A stretch of 64,000 nucleotides of DNA from assembly GCA_027682585.1 (NCBI GenBank), contig JAQCZH010000002.1, forward strand, positions 558,001-622,000, in the 5' to 3' direction. The position numbers and the translations under genes were made by a program. A model generated the notes under the pieces. It saw only the letters and a program-made list of their open reading frames with translations, did no database searches and was not told where the DNA came from. This DNA is from Lachnospiraceae bacterium AF51-6-b8A (lineage in GTDB: Bacteria > Bacillota > Clostridia > Lachnospirales > Lachnospiraceae). Positions 45,088 through 54,065 of this stretch are shown piece by piece (position 1 is the first letter of the stretch; every line of letters starts with the position of its first letter).

Positions 45088-46593
45088 CTATATCAACAAA
45101 TCAAACTTCTCTTCACAGGACGAATGATGCCATTCCGCCCGTGACATCAAAACTACCGTCTCCACGTGCGTCGTCTGCGGAAACTGATCCACCGGGCAGA
45201 CCTTCCTAAGAGAATAGTCCCCCTCCGTCAGCACCTTCAGGTCCCGGGCCAGGGTCGCCGGGTCACAGGAGACATAGACAATACGTTTTGGCTGCATCTT
45301 AAGCATGGCCTGAAGGCAAATGTCGTCACAGCCCTTGCGGGGCGGGTCAACCACGATTACATCTGGATGCAGAGCGCTGCCGACGGCGGGATCCCGCGCA
45401 AGACTGCGCGCCCTCTTCTCTGGCTCCCTGGCTCCCTGGGCAAGACTTACCTTCCCCTCATAGAACTTCGGCAGAATCTCCTCCGCCTTGCCCACAAAGA
45501 AATGCGCGTTCCCGATGCCATTTCTCTTGGCATTGGCCTTCGCGTCCTCAATTGCCTCCGGGATGATCTCCACTCCGTAGACTTGGCCTGCCTTTCTGGC
45601 CAGGAAGAGGGAAATGGTTCCGATTCCGCAGTAGAGGTCCCAGACGCTTTCCTGACCCTTGAGATCTGCATACTCCAAAGCCTTGTGATAGAGCCGGGCT
45701 GTCTGATAAGGATTGACCTGATAGAAAGACCGGGGACTGATGGCAAAGGCGACATCACCGATAGCATCCACGATCTGCTCTCTGCCCCAGACGCAGTGGG
45801 TCTCATCCCCCATAATAACATTGGTCTGCCTTCGATTGATATTGACAGAAATTGAGGTCATCCCTTTCATCCGAACCAGCCGGTCAATCAATTCCTGCTG
45901 CCAGGGCAGATGACTGCCATTAATGATCAGACAGACCATGATCTGTCCTGTGGCAAAGCCCTTGCGAATAAGGACATGGCGAACCAGTCCCCTGCCGGTC
46001 CGTTCGTCATAGGGCTCGACTTTGCAGACCTGCATATAATCCCTGACCGCATTTAAAATGCGCTCATTCTCCGGAACACCCAAAAGACAATCGTCAATGG
46101 GAATGATCCGATGGCTGCGAACCGCATAGAAACCGGAAATGACCTCACCCGCCCGGTTTTTCCCCAGTGGAAACTGGGCCTTGTTGCGGTAACGGAAAGG
46201 CTCCTCCATCCCCAGGATAGGCTCCGTGACCTCATCCACGAGGTCCGGGGCAAAGCCTCCGATCCGAATCAGGTCATTTTTGACCCGCTCTTCCTTCCAG
46301 GCTTTCTGCTTTTCATAGGAGAGGGCCTGCAGCTGGCAGCCTCCGCACTGACGGGCAATGGGGCAGGCTTCCGGCACACGGTTTTCAGAGGGCCGCAGAA
46401 TTTCCTCCACCCTGGCATAACCGTAGGTCTTCTTGACCTTCGTTGCCCGGGCCATAACCTGATCACCCAAGACTGCCCCATGAACAAAAAAGGTCATCCC
46501 CTGATCATGTCCGATCCCCTCGCCGCCCACGGCCATATCCTCGATTGTCAGGGGAAATAAATCATTCTTCCGCATATGCTGCTGCACCTGCAC
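45088..46593 (-). CDS. rlmD: 23S rRNA (uracil-1939-C5)-methyltransferase
   Basis: A 501-residue RumA/RlmD-type enzyme. An N-terminal TRAM domain is followed by the iron-sulphur cysteines C77, C83 and C86 (CPIARQCGGC), with a fourth in PIDDCLLG. The methyltransferase domain has DLYCGIGTISLFLA, VDPPRKGCD and the catalytic cysteine in VSCDPATLARDL. GTG at 46593 directly follows the yhaM stop, with AGGAAG as ribosome site; an ATG six codons later is an alternative. About 28 residues between GKVSLAQ and HPDVIVVD (Arg/Ala-rich) look like a lineage-specific insertion. The specific uridine modified is inferred from family resemblance. Confidence 0.9.
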   Translation of the reverse strand: MQVQQHMRKNDLFPLTIEDMAVGGEGIGHDQGMTFFVHGAVLGDQVMARATKVKKTYGYARVEEILRPSENRVPEACPIARQCGGCQLQALSYEKQKAWKEERVKNDLIRIGGFAPDLVDEVTEPILGMEEPFRYRNKAQFPLGKNRAGEVISGFYAVRSHRIIPIDDCLLGVPENERILNAVRDYMQVCKVEPYDERTGRGLVRHVLIRKGFATGQIMVCLIINGSHLPWQQELIDRLVRMKGMTSISVNINRRQTNVIMGDETHCVWGREQIVDAIGDVAFAISPRSFYQVNPYQTARLYHKALEYADLKGQESVWDLYCGIGTISLFLARKAGQVYGVEIIPEAIEDAKANAKRNGIGNAHFFVGKAEEILPKFYEGKVSLAQGAREPEKRARSLARDPAVGSALHPDVIVVDPPRKGCDDICLQAMLKMQPKRIVYVSCDPATLARDLKVLTEGDYSLRKVCPVDQFPQTTHVETVVLMSRAEWHHSSCEEKFDLLI

Positions 46594-47550
46594 TTACTCT
46601 TCCTCCGGGCTGGTCTTGCGGATATTGGATTCCAGCAGACGATTGAAGCCCTGCCACTTGAGGTTGCCGGGAGCCAGATCGCCCAGGGCTTCCTTCATCG
46701 TCTCAAGCTTGGCGTCCGCATTGTCCGCGAAAGACAGAGCCAGAGCCTCCGCCAGAGCCGGCTTCTTGGGAGAACCAAATTCCAGCTCCCCGTGGTGGGC
46801 CAGAATGCAGTGGATCAGCTCTGCCGACTTAGTCGGCGGGAAACCGGAAATCTTAGTGATTCGGTTCTGCACAATCTGCGCCCCGATCATAATGTGTCCA
46901 AGCAACTGGCCCACATCGGTATAGTCATTCTTGGGATAAGGGGAGAGCTCATAGAGCTTGCCGATATCATGGAAAATTGCCGCTGTCAAAAGCAGACTTC
47001 GATCCAGGAACGGATAGTGAGCCGCGAAGAAGTCACAGATCTTAGCCACACTGAGCGTGTGCTCCAGAAGACCGCCTACATAACCATGGTGCACACTTTT
47101 AGCCGCGGAGTGGAACTTGAACCTATCGGCAAACCCTTCCTGCCTGATAAAGAAGGACTCCAGCAATTCCCGCATATAGGGCGTTTTGACAGAGGCAATC
47201 AGATCCAGGAGTTCCTGATACATCTCCTCCGGGTCCCGCTCAGAGCAGGGAAGAAAATCAGCCGGCTGATACTCACCTTCTCTCGCCACCCGCAACCTCT
47301 TAATATTGAGCTGGCGATTGCCATTGAAAATGACGATCTCCCCCGTCACCTGAATATAGTCCAGTTCCTCGTACTCATCGATGCCAAGAGATCCCGGATC
47401 CCAGATCTTGCCATCCAGGCTCCCTGTCTTATCTTGGAGTACCAAAGACTCATAGGGCTTGCCGTTCTTGGCTGTCGCCTGGGTCTTCTTGCGGCAGAGA
47501 TAGATCTCATTGATACGGTCTCCCTCAGCCAACTCCTTGATATACTTCAT
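46594..47550 (-). CDS. yhaM: 3'-5' exoribonuclease YhaM family (OB-fold plus HD domain)
   Basis: The 318-residue protein combines an N-terminal OB-fold (about 15-95, nucleic-acid binding) with an HD phosphohydrolase domain. The metal ligands are in HHGYVGGLLEHT, FHDIGKLYEL and the later HCILAHHGE. YhaM trims RNA from the 3' end and also acts on DNA in Bacillus. The start follows GGAGTGAAAG. It forms an operon with rlmD, with adjacent stop and start, and is divergent from mutS2. Confidence 0.92.
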   Translation of the reverse strand: MKYIKELAEGDRINEIYLCRKKTQATAKNGKPYESLVLQDKTGSLDGKIWDPGSLGIDEYEELDYIQVTGEIVIFNGNRQLNIKRLRVAREGEYQPADFLPCSERDPEEMYQELLDLIASVKTPYMRELLESFFIRQEGFADRFKFHSAAKSVHHGYVGGLLEHTLSVAKICDFFAAHYPFLDRSLLLTAAIFHDIGKLYELSPYPKNDYTDVGQLLGHIMIGAQIVQNRITKISGFPPTKSAELIHCILAHHGELEFGSPKKPALAEALALSFADNADAKLETMKEALGDLAPGNLKWQGFNRLLESNIRKTSPEEE

Positions 47551-47567
47551 CTTTCACTCCGTTCTAA

Positions 47568-47581
47568 GCGCCCCGGGGCGC
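47568..47581. repeat. 14-bp perfect palindrome in the yhaM leader
   Basis: GCGCCCCGGGGCGC reads the same on both strands. It lies about 20 bases before the yhaM start, where as RNA it would form a tight GC hairpin near the ribosome site. It could reduce translation or bind a dimeric protein. Confidence 0.5.
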
Positions 47582-47597
47582 AGTGCACATTTGTGTC

Positions 47598-47633
47598 TCA
47601 TTATAGCAGAGTATCCCACAAATATCGTATAAT
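47598..47633. promoter_or_regulatory. Divergent -10 boxes for yhaM-rlmD (minus) and mutS2 (plus)
   Basis: On the minus strand TGC-TATAAT (about 47599-47607) is a perfect extended -10 for yhaM. On the plus strand TATAAT at 47628-47633 lies only seven bases before the mutS2 ATG. Neither has a good -35. The plus-strand box would put the transcription start at or next to the start codon. Confidence 0.5.
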
Positions 47634-47639
47634 CCCTTT

Positions 47640-50090
47640 ATGAACAAGAAAGTCTATAAAACACTGGAATACTACAAAGTTCTCGCTATGCTGGAAGCCC
47701 GGGCCTCCTCGGACAGAGGAAAAGAGTACTGCCATCACCTGCAGCCCTTTACCAGTCTGCGCGACATTCAATTCGCCCAGAAGCAGACGGCAGATGCCCT
47801 GAGCCGCATTATGGCGTCAGGCTCCTTCTCCTTCGGCAATCTGTCTGACCCTTCTCCTCTGGGCAGGCGACTGGCGATCGGGGCCACTGCAAATGCCCGC
47901 GAACTCCTGGCCGTCGCCTCTCTTCTGACTTTGACCAAACGGACAGCCACCTATGGGGCCCGGAAGAAGGAATATCTGCCGGATGACAGCCTGGCTCCCC
48001 TCTTTGCCGCCCTCGACCCCCTGCCAGGTCTGGCCGCAGAAATCAGCCGCTGTATTCTCTCCGAGGATACCTTCGCCGATGATGCCTCATCCGGTCTCAG
48101 GCAGGTTCGCCAGGCAATGGCTTCTGTCAACGACCAGGTCAGATCCCAGTTAAATCGTATGCTCTCATCTTCTGCCAGAGACTACCTGCAGGATGGGGTG
48201 ATCACCATGCGGGACGGCCGCTACTGCCTGCCAGTCCGGGCGGAATATAAGAACTATGTCCCCGGCATGGTTCACGACTCCTCCTCTTCCGGCGCCACCC
48301 TCTTCATTGAACCCATGTCTGTGGTCAACCTCAACAATGAGCTTCGGGAACTGGAATTGAAAGAGGAAGAAGAGATTGCCGAAATTCTCCGCGCGCTCTC
48401 CGGCCAGGTTCTGGAAAATATAGAGCTCATAGAGATTGACTTCGACCGCCTGACCAGACTGGACTTTATCTTCGCAAAAGGTCAGCTGGCCGCCGATATG
48501 GCCGCAAGTCAGCCGGACTTCAACGAGGAGGGGATCATCTGCCTGAAAGCGGCCCGCCACCCTCTCCTGGACAGGGAATCCGTCGTTCCCATTGATATCA
48601 GTCTGGGCCAGGACTATAACCTGCTGATCGTAACCGGCCCCAATACCGGCGGCAAGACCGTTTCTCTCAAGACCTGCGGCCTTCTGACTCTCATGGGTCA
48701 GGCCGGCCTGCACATTCCCGCCAAAGACCACAGTCAACTGGCCGTCTTCGACAATGTCTACGCCGATATCGGGGATGAGCAGAGCATCGAGCAGTCCCTG
48801 TCCACCTTCTCCTCGCACATGACCAACATTGTCCACATCTTAGACGGCGTTGACTCTGTTCTGGCAAATGGCCACGACGCCCTGGTTCTCTTTGACGAGC
48901 TCTGTGCCGGCACGGATCCGGCAGAGGGCGCTGCTCTGGCCACTGCCATCCTGGATCGTCTGCATAAGCGCCAGGTTCGGGTCATGGCCACGACCCACTA
49001 TTCCGAGCTCAAGATCTACGCTCTCTCAACGAAAGGTGTGGAGAACGCCTCCTGTGAATTCTCCCTCGAGACCCTCTCTCCCACCTACCGTCTCCTGATC
49101 GGCATCCCGGGCAAGTCAAATGCCTTCGCCATCTCTTCGAAACTTGGACTTGCCGCAGACATCATCAGCGATGCTCAGGGCCGCGTTGATGAAGAGAGTG
49201 TCTCCTTCGAAGATCTGGTGGCCGACCTGGAGAACCGCCGCATTGCGATCGAGAAGACCCAGACCGCGACCGAGGCGGCCAAAGCCTCCATTGACAAGAC
49301 CAGGGCTCAGCTGGATCAACGGCTGGCTCAGCTGGGCGCTTCCAAAGACAAAGTTCTGCAGGCTGCCAATCTTGAGGCTGCCCGTATCCTCAGGGAAGCC
49401 AAAGAGACCGCTGACAAGACCATCCGAGATTTTCATAAATACGGCAGGGGCTCCGGTGCGGACATGGCCCGCATGGAGCAGGAGCGCAGAGCCCTTGGCG
49501 AGAAGCTGAAAGCCCGCCAGAACAAATCTCAGGCATCCGCAAGAACACAGCAGGAGCAAAGAGATACACCTGCTCCCAGGGCCAAAGATCTCCATATTGG
49601 AGATAAGGTCAGGGTTCTGTCCATGGGAGTCACTGCTACCGTTCACTCTCTGCCGGACAGATCCGGCCATCTGGAAGTCCAGATGGGCATCATCCGGAGC
49701 CGTGTCAGGCTGACCGACCTTATTCTGGTCAGCGATCAGACTTCCGCCACCTTGAATGGCCAGCAACTGCCCGGCACCGGCAGGCGCCGGGTTCAGAGTT
49801 CCGGCAGCAGATACACAACCTCCTCCTTCAACAAGTCCGCCTTCATCTCACCTGAAATCAAGCTGCTCGGAATGAGCGGAGACGAGGCCATCTGTGCTTT
49901 GGACAAGTACCTGGATGACGCAGCTCTCTCCCATCTCAAAGAAGTCCGCGTTGTCCACGGCAAGGGCACCGGCGTTCTCCGTCAGCGCGTCCACGAATAC
50001 CTCAATGGCAATCCGCACGTCAAGTCCTACGACCTGGCAGCGTTCGGCCAGGGCGATGCAGGGGTAACTGTGGTCAAGCTGCACGACTAA
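47640..50090 (+). CDS. mutS2: MutS2 protein (MutS-family ATPase with Smr nuclease domain)
   Basis: An 816-residue MutS2. The N-terminal lever/clamp region precedes an ATPase domain with Walker A TGPNTGGKT (about 332-340) and Walker B LVLFDELCAGTDP (about 414-426). A coiled coil (about 520-620) and a C-terminal Smr domain (about 735-816) with VHGKGTGVLR follow. MutS2 limits recombination and, in Bacillus, also rescues collided ribosomes. The first motif of Smr reads KLLGMSGDEA, without the usual LDLRG/H residues. The start has no ribosome site and a -10 box sits just upstream, so the mRNA may be leaderless. Confidence 0.95.
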   Translation: MNKKVYKTLEYYKVLAMLEARASSDRGKEYCHHLQPFTSLRDIQFAQKQTADALSRIMASGSFSFGNLSDPSPLGRRLAIGATANARELLAVASLLTLTKRTATYGARKKEYLPDDSLAPLFAALDPLPGLAAEISRCILSEDTFADDASSGLRQVRQAMASVNDQVRSQLNRMLSSSARDYLQDGVITMRDGRYCLPVRAEYKNYVPGMVHDSSSSGATLFIEPMSVVNLNNELRELELKEEEEIAEILRALSGQVLENIELIEIDFDRLTRLDFIFAKGQLAADMAASQPDFNEEGIICLKAARHPLLDRESVVPIDISLGQDYNLLIVTGPNTGGKTVSLKTCGLLTLMGQAGLHIPAKDHSQLAVFDNVYADIGDEQSIEQSLSTFSSHMTNIVHILDGVDSVLANGHDALVLFDELCAGTDPAEGAALATAILDRLHKRQVRVMATTHYSELKIYALSTKGVENASCEFSLETLSPTYRLLIGIPGKSNAFAISSKLGLAADIISDAQGRVDEESVSFEDLVADLENRRIAIEKTQTATEAAKASIDKTRAQLDQRLAQLGASKDKVLQAANLEAARILREAKETADKTIRDFHKYGRGSGADMARMEQERRALGEKLKARQNKSQASARTQQEQRDTPAPRAKDLHIGDKVRVLSMGVTATVHSLPDRSGHLEVQMGIIRSRVRLTDLILVSDQTSATLNGQQLPGTGRRRVQSSGSRYTTSSFNKSAFISPEIKLLGMSGDEAICALDKYLDDAALSHLKEVRVVHGKGTGVLRQRVHEYLNGNPHVKSYDLAAFGQGDAGVTVVKLHD

Positions 50091-50119
50091 ACGCATTCGC
50101 AACTGCTTAGATACAGAAA

Positions 50120-50146
50120 GGGGCAGGCTCCGATAGAGCCCGCCCC
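50120..50146 (+). terminator. Terminator hairpin after mutS2
   Basis: GGGGC-A-GGCTC pairs with GAGCC-C-GCCCC around a five-base loop, 30 bases after the mutS2 stop. The following tract is only weakly T-rich (AATATTTG). Confidence 0.6.
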
Positions 50147-50167
50147 AATATTTGACATAAAGCCACA

Positions 50168-50200
50168 GATCCCTCCCGGCATTTCAAACCGGGAGGGATC
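50168..50200 (+). terminator. Second strong hairpin between mutS2 and rplQ
   Basis: A perfect 12-bp stem (GATCCCTCCCGG with CCGGGAGGGATC) with a nine-base loop is followed by TTCATTT. It probably backs up the first terminator and insulates the convergent ribosomal operon. Confidence 0.65.
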
Positions 50201-50274
50201 TTCATTTCTGCCCATTGAACAGATGCGAAACATGTATTCAGTGAGCTCACGTTCTTGTTTTGGAAAGATTAGGC

Positions 50275-50799
50275 TTAAACTAACTCCAGAACAACTTCCA
50301 TTGCGCCGTCACCCTTGCGCTGGCCAATTTTGATGATTCTGGTATAACCACCGTTACGGCCATCATATTTGGGTCCGATCTCATCAAAGAGCTTGGCGAC
50401 AAGGTCAACCTTTCTGGTCTCACGCTTCTTGGCTCCTACCTCTGTGATGGGGTAGAGAACCTTGAGCATCTGACGCCTTGCGTGCAGACGGCTGGGCTGA
50501 TCCTTCTTGATGGTCTTCTCAACGGTCTCATAGACAGTCACCTTCTTACCGTCTACGACTTCCTTCTTCCGCTTTCCATCAGCGTCCTTAACGGCGACCT
50601 TGGCCTGAACGGAGACCTCGTCGAAATTGTCCTTCTCGCGGATTGCAAGTGCGATCAGGCCCTCAGCGATTTTGGCGGCCTCCTTAGCCTTAGCCTCCGT
50701 GGTCACGATACGGCCTTTATAGAGCAGGTTGGTGACCTGGTTGCGCAAAAGCGCCTTACGCTGTGATGAAGTTCTGCTTAATTTGCGATACTTAGCCAT
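50275..50799 (-). CDS. rplQ: 50S ribosomal protein L17
   Basis: The 174-residue protein carries the L17 core ([20 protein letters not shown], and [20 protein letters not shown] near the end). It is about 50 residues longer than L17 of Escherichia coli or Bacillus. The extra part (about 68-105, with [17 protein letters not shown]) is inserted in the middle; similar inserts occur in Lachnospiraceae. It is the last gene of the alpha-operon segment, behind AGGAGGT. Confidence 0.96.
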   Translation of the reverse strand: MAKYRKLSRTSSQRKALLRNQVTNLLYKGRIVTTEAKAKEAAKIAEGLIALAIREKDNFDEVSVQAKVAVKDADGKRKKEVVDGKKVTVYETVEKTIKKDQPSRLHARRQMLKVLYPITEVGAKKRETRKVDLVAKLFDEIGPKYDGRNGGYTRIIKIGQRKGDGAMEVVLELV

Positions 50800-50990
50800 A
50801 ATTCATACCTCCTGACAGGTGGGAGCGACAGGCCTGCTTCTTTGGACTTACAGCCCCTCGCCCATATGCTTATTGGTGAACGACATACCGTATCGAACAC
50901 CGTATGCCACTTCGGGGTTACGAAAATGCGGCGCCCCTCGGACTTATCCACATTCTCACGAGACGAAATTTCAGATCGTCTCCTGCATTC
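50800..50990 (-). other. Structured 191-base spacer between rpoA and rplQ
   Basis: No gene is seen. Just after rpoA the minus strand forms a 7-bp hairpin GAGACGA...TCGTCTC (about 50963-50985) without a T-run, and a weaker CATAC/GTATG hairpin lies near 50890-50915. The spacer is long for this operon and may hold a processing site or leader RNA. Confidence 0.4.
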
Positions 50991-51953
50991 TTACAATTCC
51001 TCTGTCTGCCGGAGCGAAAGCCCCATCTCCTGCAGCTTCTGGAGAACCTCCTCCAGAGACTTGCGTCCAAGATTGCGAACCTTCATCATATCCTCGGGCG
51101 TCTTGTTGACGAGTTCCTCAACGGTGTTGATTCCGGCCCTCTTCAGGCAGTTATAAGAACGCACAGAAAGTTCGAGCTCGTCGATGTTCATCATCTTCAT
51201 GCTCGCCGTATCTGCGGACGGCTTCTCTACCATGATCTCTGTATTCTTGGCGTTCTCAGAGAGATCAATAAAGAGATTCAGGTGTTCCGAGAGCACCTTG
51301 GCTGCAAGACTTGCCGCCTCATCCGGCCCGATGGTCCCATTGGTCCAGACTTCCAGTGTCAGCTTGTCAAAGTCAGTCACCTGACCGACACGCGTGTTCT
51401 CAACATTCATGTTGACACGCTCTACAGGGGTGTAGATAGAATCAACCGCGATCACACCGATGGGGGTGTCATCCGTCTTATTCTTGTCGGAAGGGACATA
51501 ACCTCTTCCCTTGCTGATGGTCAGTTCCATATACAGCTTGCTGTCAGAACCGCCATTCAAATGTGCGATCACAAGATCCGGGTTCACGATCTCAATATCT
51601 GAATCCACCTGGATATCCGCAGCTGTAACGGTCCCCTCGCCCTCATACTCGATGTATGCAACCTTGGGCTCGTCTGTCTGGCTGTTACTGCGAATCGCCA
51701 GTTGTTTGATATTCAGAACGATCTCCGTGACATCTTCCTTTACTCCAGGGATTGAGCTGAACTCGTGCAGAATGCCCTCGATCTTAATCTGGGTTACCGC
51801 AACACCGGGCATAGAACTGAGCATAATCCTGCGCAGTGAATTGCCGAGGGTGATTCCATAACCTCTCTCCAGGGGCTCTACAACGAACTTGCCATACTTC
51901 TTATCATCAGAAATCTCTGCGATCTCAATATTTGGTTTCTTGAAATCCAGCAT
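50991..51953 (-). CDS. rpoA: RNA polymerase alpha subunit
   Basis: A 320-residue RpoA with the N-terminal dimerisation domain (about 1-230, including [20 protein letters not shown]), a flexible linker and the C-terminal UP-element-binding domain (about 245-312, with [18 protein letters not shown] and [12 protein letters not shown]). It scaffolds assembly of beta and beta' and contacts activators. It lies in the usual place between rpsD and rplQ. Confidence 0.98.
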   Translation of the reverse strand: MLDFKKPNIEIAEISDDKKYGKFVVEPLERGYGITLGNSLRRIMLSSMPGVAVTQIKIEGILHEFSSIPGVKEDVTEIVLNIKQLAIRSNSQTDEPKVAYIEYEGEGTVTAADIQVDSDIEIVNPDLVIAHLNGGSDSKLYMELTISKGRGYVPSDKNKTDDTPIGVIAVDSIYTPVERVNMNVENTRVGQVTDFDKLTLEVWTNGTIGPDEAASLAAKVLSEHLNLFIDLSENAKNTEIMVEKPSADTASMKMMNIDELELSVRSYNCLKRAGINTVEELVNKTPEDMMKVRNLGRKSLEEVLQKLQEMGLSLRQTEEL

Positions 51954-52002
51954 TTACATGCCCTCCCTATCGATTATGCAAGGTCCTGGTAAACGACTCT
52001 AA

Positions 52003-52596
52003 TTACTTAGAATACAACTCGACGATCTGCATCTCATCGACTGGGACGTCGATCTGATCTCTGGTTGGAAGCGCCTTGACAGTAGCCTTCAGATTCTCCA
52101 TATCATCCTCAAGCCACTCGGGAACCAGGCGTCCCCCGGTAACCTCAACGATATCCTTCATACGCTGCATGGTCTTCTTCTTTTCGACAATCTCAACGAT
52201 GTCTCCAGCCTTCACAAGGTAGGAGGGGATATTGACCTTCCTGCCGTTGACCGCAACGAACTTGTGATCAACAATCTGCCTTGCCTCACGGCGGGTACGG
52301 GCCCAGCCAAGGCGGAATACAACATTGTCAAGGCGGGACTCCAAGATCGTCATCAGGTTCTCACCGGTCTGTCCCTTCCTGACATCCGCCTGCTTATAAT
52401 AATTACGGAAAGGCTTCTCCAGAACGCCATAGATGAACTTGGCCTTCTGCTTCTCCTTCAGCTGCTTGCCGTACTCAGAAACCTTGCGGCGAGAGTTGCG
52501 GGGCTGTCTCTTGGATTTCTTATCTACGCCTAAGAAAACAGGATCCAAACCAAGGGATCTGCATCTCTTAAGGACTGGTGTCTTATCAATAGCCAT
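52003..52596 (-). CDS. rpsD: 30S ribosomal protein S4
   Basis: A 197-residue S4 with the S4 RNA-binding domain (LDNVVFRLGWARTRREARQIV, about 92-112) and the conserved KPFRNYYKQADVRKG. The zinc-cysteine N-terminus of some S4 proteins is absent (zinc-free form). S4 starts 16S rRNA folding and can repress its own operon. Unlike Bacillus, where rpsD is elsewhere, the gene lies within the alpha operon here, as in Clostridia. Confidence 0.98.
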   Translation of the reverse strand: MAIDKTPVLKRCRSLGLDPVFLGVDKKSKRQPRNSRRKVSEYGKQLKEKQKAKFIYGVLEKPFRNYYKQADVRKGQTGENLMTILESRLDNVVFRLGWARTRREARQIVDHKFVAVNGRKVNIPSYLVKAGDIVEIVEKKKTMQRMKDIVEVTGGRLVPEWLEDDMENLKATVKALPTRDQIDVPVDEMQIVELYSK

Positions 52597-52614
52597 CTTC
52601 GATGAACCTCCTAA

Positions 52615-53007
52615 TTAAACTCTTCTACGCTTGGGGGGACGGCAGCCGTTATGAGGAACGGGGGTAACGTCCTTGATGCTCTGTACCGTCAATCCGGCAG
52701 CCGCAAGTGCGCGGATCGCGGCCTCACGTCCTGAACCAGGCCCCTTGACGAAGACGTCAACGGTCTTAAGGCCATGAGGAAGAGCTGCCTTGGTAGCAGT
52801 CTCCGCAGCCATCTGCGCAGCATAGGGAGTAGATTTCCTTGAACCTCTGAATCCGAGACCGCCGGCACTTGCCCATGAAAGAGCATTGCCCTGGGCATCT
52901 GTCAGCGTAACAATGGTGTTATTGAAAGATGCCTGGATATGTGCCTGTCCGTGTTCAACGTTTTTCTTTACGCGCTTCTTCGTAACTTTTCTTGTCACTT
53001 TAGCCAT
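52615..53007 (-). CDS. rpsK: 30S ribosomal protein S11
   Basis: A 130-residue S11 with the family sequence [19 protein letters not shown] and the C-terminal [18 protein letters not shown]. It is part of the platform of the small subunit near the mRNA exit. The N-terminus is rich in lysine ([15 protein letters not shown]). It lies between rpsM and rpsD with short gaps. Confidence 0.98.
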   Translation of the reverse strand: MAKVTRKVTKKRVKKNVEHGQAHIQASFNNTIVTLTDAQGNALSWASAGGLGFRGSRKSTPYAAQMAAETATKAALPHGLKTVDVFVKGPGSGREAAIRALAAAGLTVQSIKDVTPVPHNGCRPPKRRRV

Positions 53008-53040
53008 AATGTCTAACTAACCTACTTTCTCGTTATGCAA

Positions 53041-53409
53041 TTACTTCTTCTTATTGGCAACTGTCTTCTTGGGACCCTTGCGGGTTCTCGCATTGGTCTT
53101 GGTCTTCTGACCGCGAACAGGCAGGCCCTGACGATGGCGCTTGCCGCGATAACAGCCAATCTCCTGCAGTCTCTTGATATCAAGAGCTGTCTGCCGTCTG
53201 AGGTCACCCTCGACGGTAAGCTTCTCCTCGATTGCGTTGCTGATTCTCTTTACTTCATCATCGGTCAGATCCTTAACACGTGTGTCCGGATCCACATTAG
53301 CGGATGCAAGCACTGCACCTGAACTAGCTCTGCCGATTCCGTAAATGTAAGTTAAACCAATTTCAATTCTCTTCTCTCTTGGTAAATCTACACCTGCGAT
53401 ACGAGCCAT
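53041..53409 (-). CDS. rpsM: 30S ribosomal protein S13
   Basis: A 122-residue S13. It starts [20 protein letters not shown] and ends in the basic tail that contacts tRNA and 16S rRNA ([18 protein letters not shown]). It forms the head bridge to the large subunit. A 230-base spacer, unusual for this operon, separates it from rpmJ. Confidence 0.98.
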   Translation of the reverse strand: MARIAGVDLPREKRIEIGLTYIYGIGRASSGAVLASANVDPDTRVKDLTDDEVKRISNAIEEKLTVEGDLRRQTALDIKRLQEIGCYRGKRHRQGLPVRGQKTKTNARTRKGPKKTVANKKK

Positions 53410-53639
53410 GTGTATTTAACCTCCATAAAATCCTGGATACCCTGGTATCCGTTATCAGTAGAAGCAGTCTCTCCCCCATACAGCTCCGGTCACCCGGCCT
53501 GAAATGTGTGTATGTCCTCGATCCTGCCTTTCGCTCACGCGATATCTTCCCTGGCACTCGGTATGCAATGCCTCGGAATCTTTGATCAGCCTGACCTGTT
53601 ATCGGCCGGCTGCAGCCGCACGTCATCTGGGGATGGCTA
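53410..53639 (-). other. Structured 230-base spacer between rpmJ and rpsM
   Basis: No gene is seen. On the minus strand GGATAC-CAGG-GTATCC forms a perfect hairpin about 25 bases before the rpsM start, and a GC-rich palindrome (GGCTGCAGCC) lies near 53610. It could be a ribosomal-protein leader controlling rpsM and the genes behind it. Confidence 0.4.
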
Positions 53640-53753
53640 TTATCCCTGTCTCTGGTTGTGCTTGGGATTCTCGCAGATGATTCTGACACGTCCCTTTCTC
53701 TTAATGACCTTGCACTTCTCGCACATAGGTTTCACAGACGATCTTACCTTCAC
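53640..53753 (-). CDS. rpmJ: 50S ribosomal protein L36
   Basis: This 37-residue protein reads [15 protein letters not shown] and continues to [11 protein letters not shown]. It starts with GTG and has AGGAGG upstream. Cys11, Cys14, Cys27 and His32 form the zinc site of the zinc-containing L36. It now heads its own transcription unit, because a reverse-oriented acyltransferase separates it from infA and a strong promoter precedes it. Confidence 0.97.
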   Translation of the reverse strand: MKVRSSVKPMCEKCKVIKRKGRVRIICENPKHNQRQG

Positions 53754-53875
53754 AGATCCTTCCTCCTCTCGTTAGTTTCTCGCGCCATTTCAAGGTTTTC
53801 GCGGTGTGGGTCAGTCACGGATCCCCCTAAAAATGGGCGCACTTAGAGCCTTCTTTCCAAAAGCGTCTAGGGCAA

Positions 53876-53904
53876 ATAATATCATCTGCCCGCTGTGATG
53901 TCAA
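53876..53904 (-). promoter_or_regulatory. Strong promoter of the rpmJ-rpsM-rpsK-rpsD-rpoA-rplQ unit
   Basis: TTGACA (53899-53904) and TATTAT (53876-53881) are separated by exactly 17 bases on the minus strand, eleven of twelve consensus matches. The leader to the rpmJ GTG is about 115 bases. AAAATGGGC direct repeats and CCCCTAAA/TTTAGGGG inverted repeats flank the promoter on both sides. Confidence 0.75.
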
Positions 53905-53960
53905 CCAAAACCGCGTAAAATGGGCATTTAGGGGCTATTCTGCCAGTCCCCTCAGCATCT

Positions 53961-53988
53961 GCACAAGATCTTGTATCCATGATATACT
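53961..53988 (+). promoter_or_regulatory. Candidate promoter of the acyltransferase gene
   Basis: TGCACA and TATACT (53983-53988) are spaced by 17 bases on the plus strand, about 75 bases before the start codon. It lies back to back with the rpmJ promoter. Confidence 0.4.
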
Positions 53989-54065
53989 GTTGAATTGACA
54001 CATCATTCTTCTCAGGTCATTTCCCTTAGGGGATGATCGATTGAGGCTGATCGGGGGGTATCACC

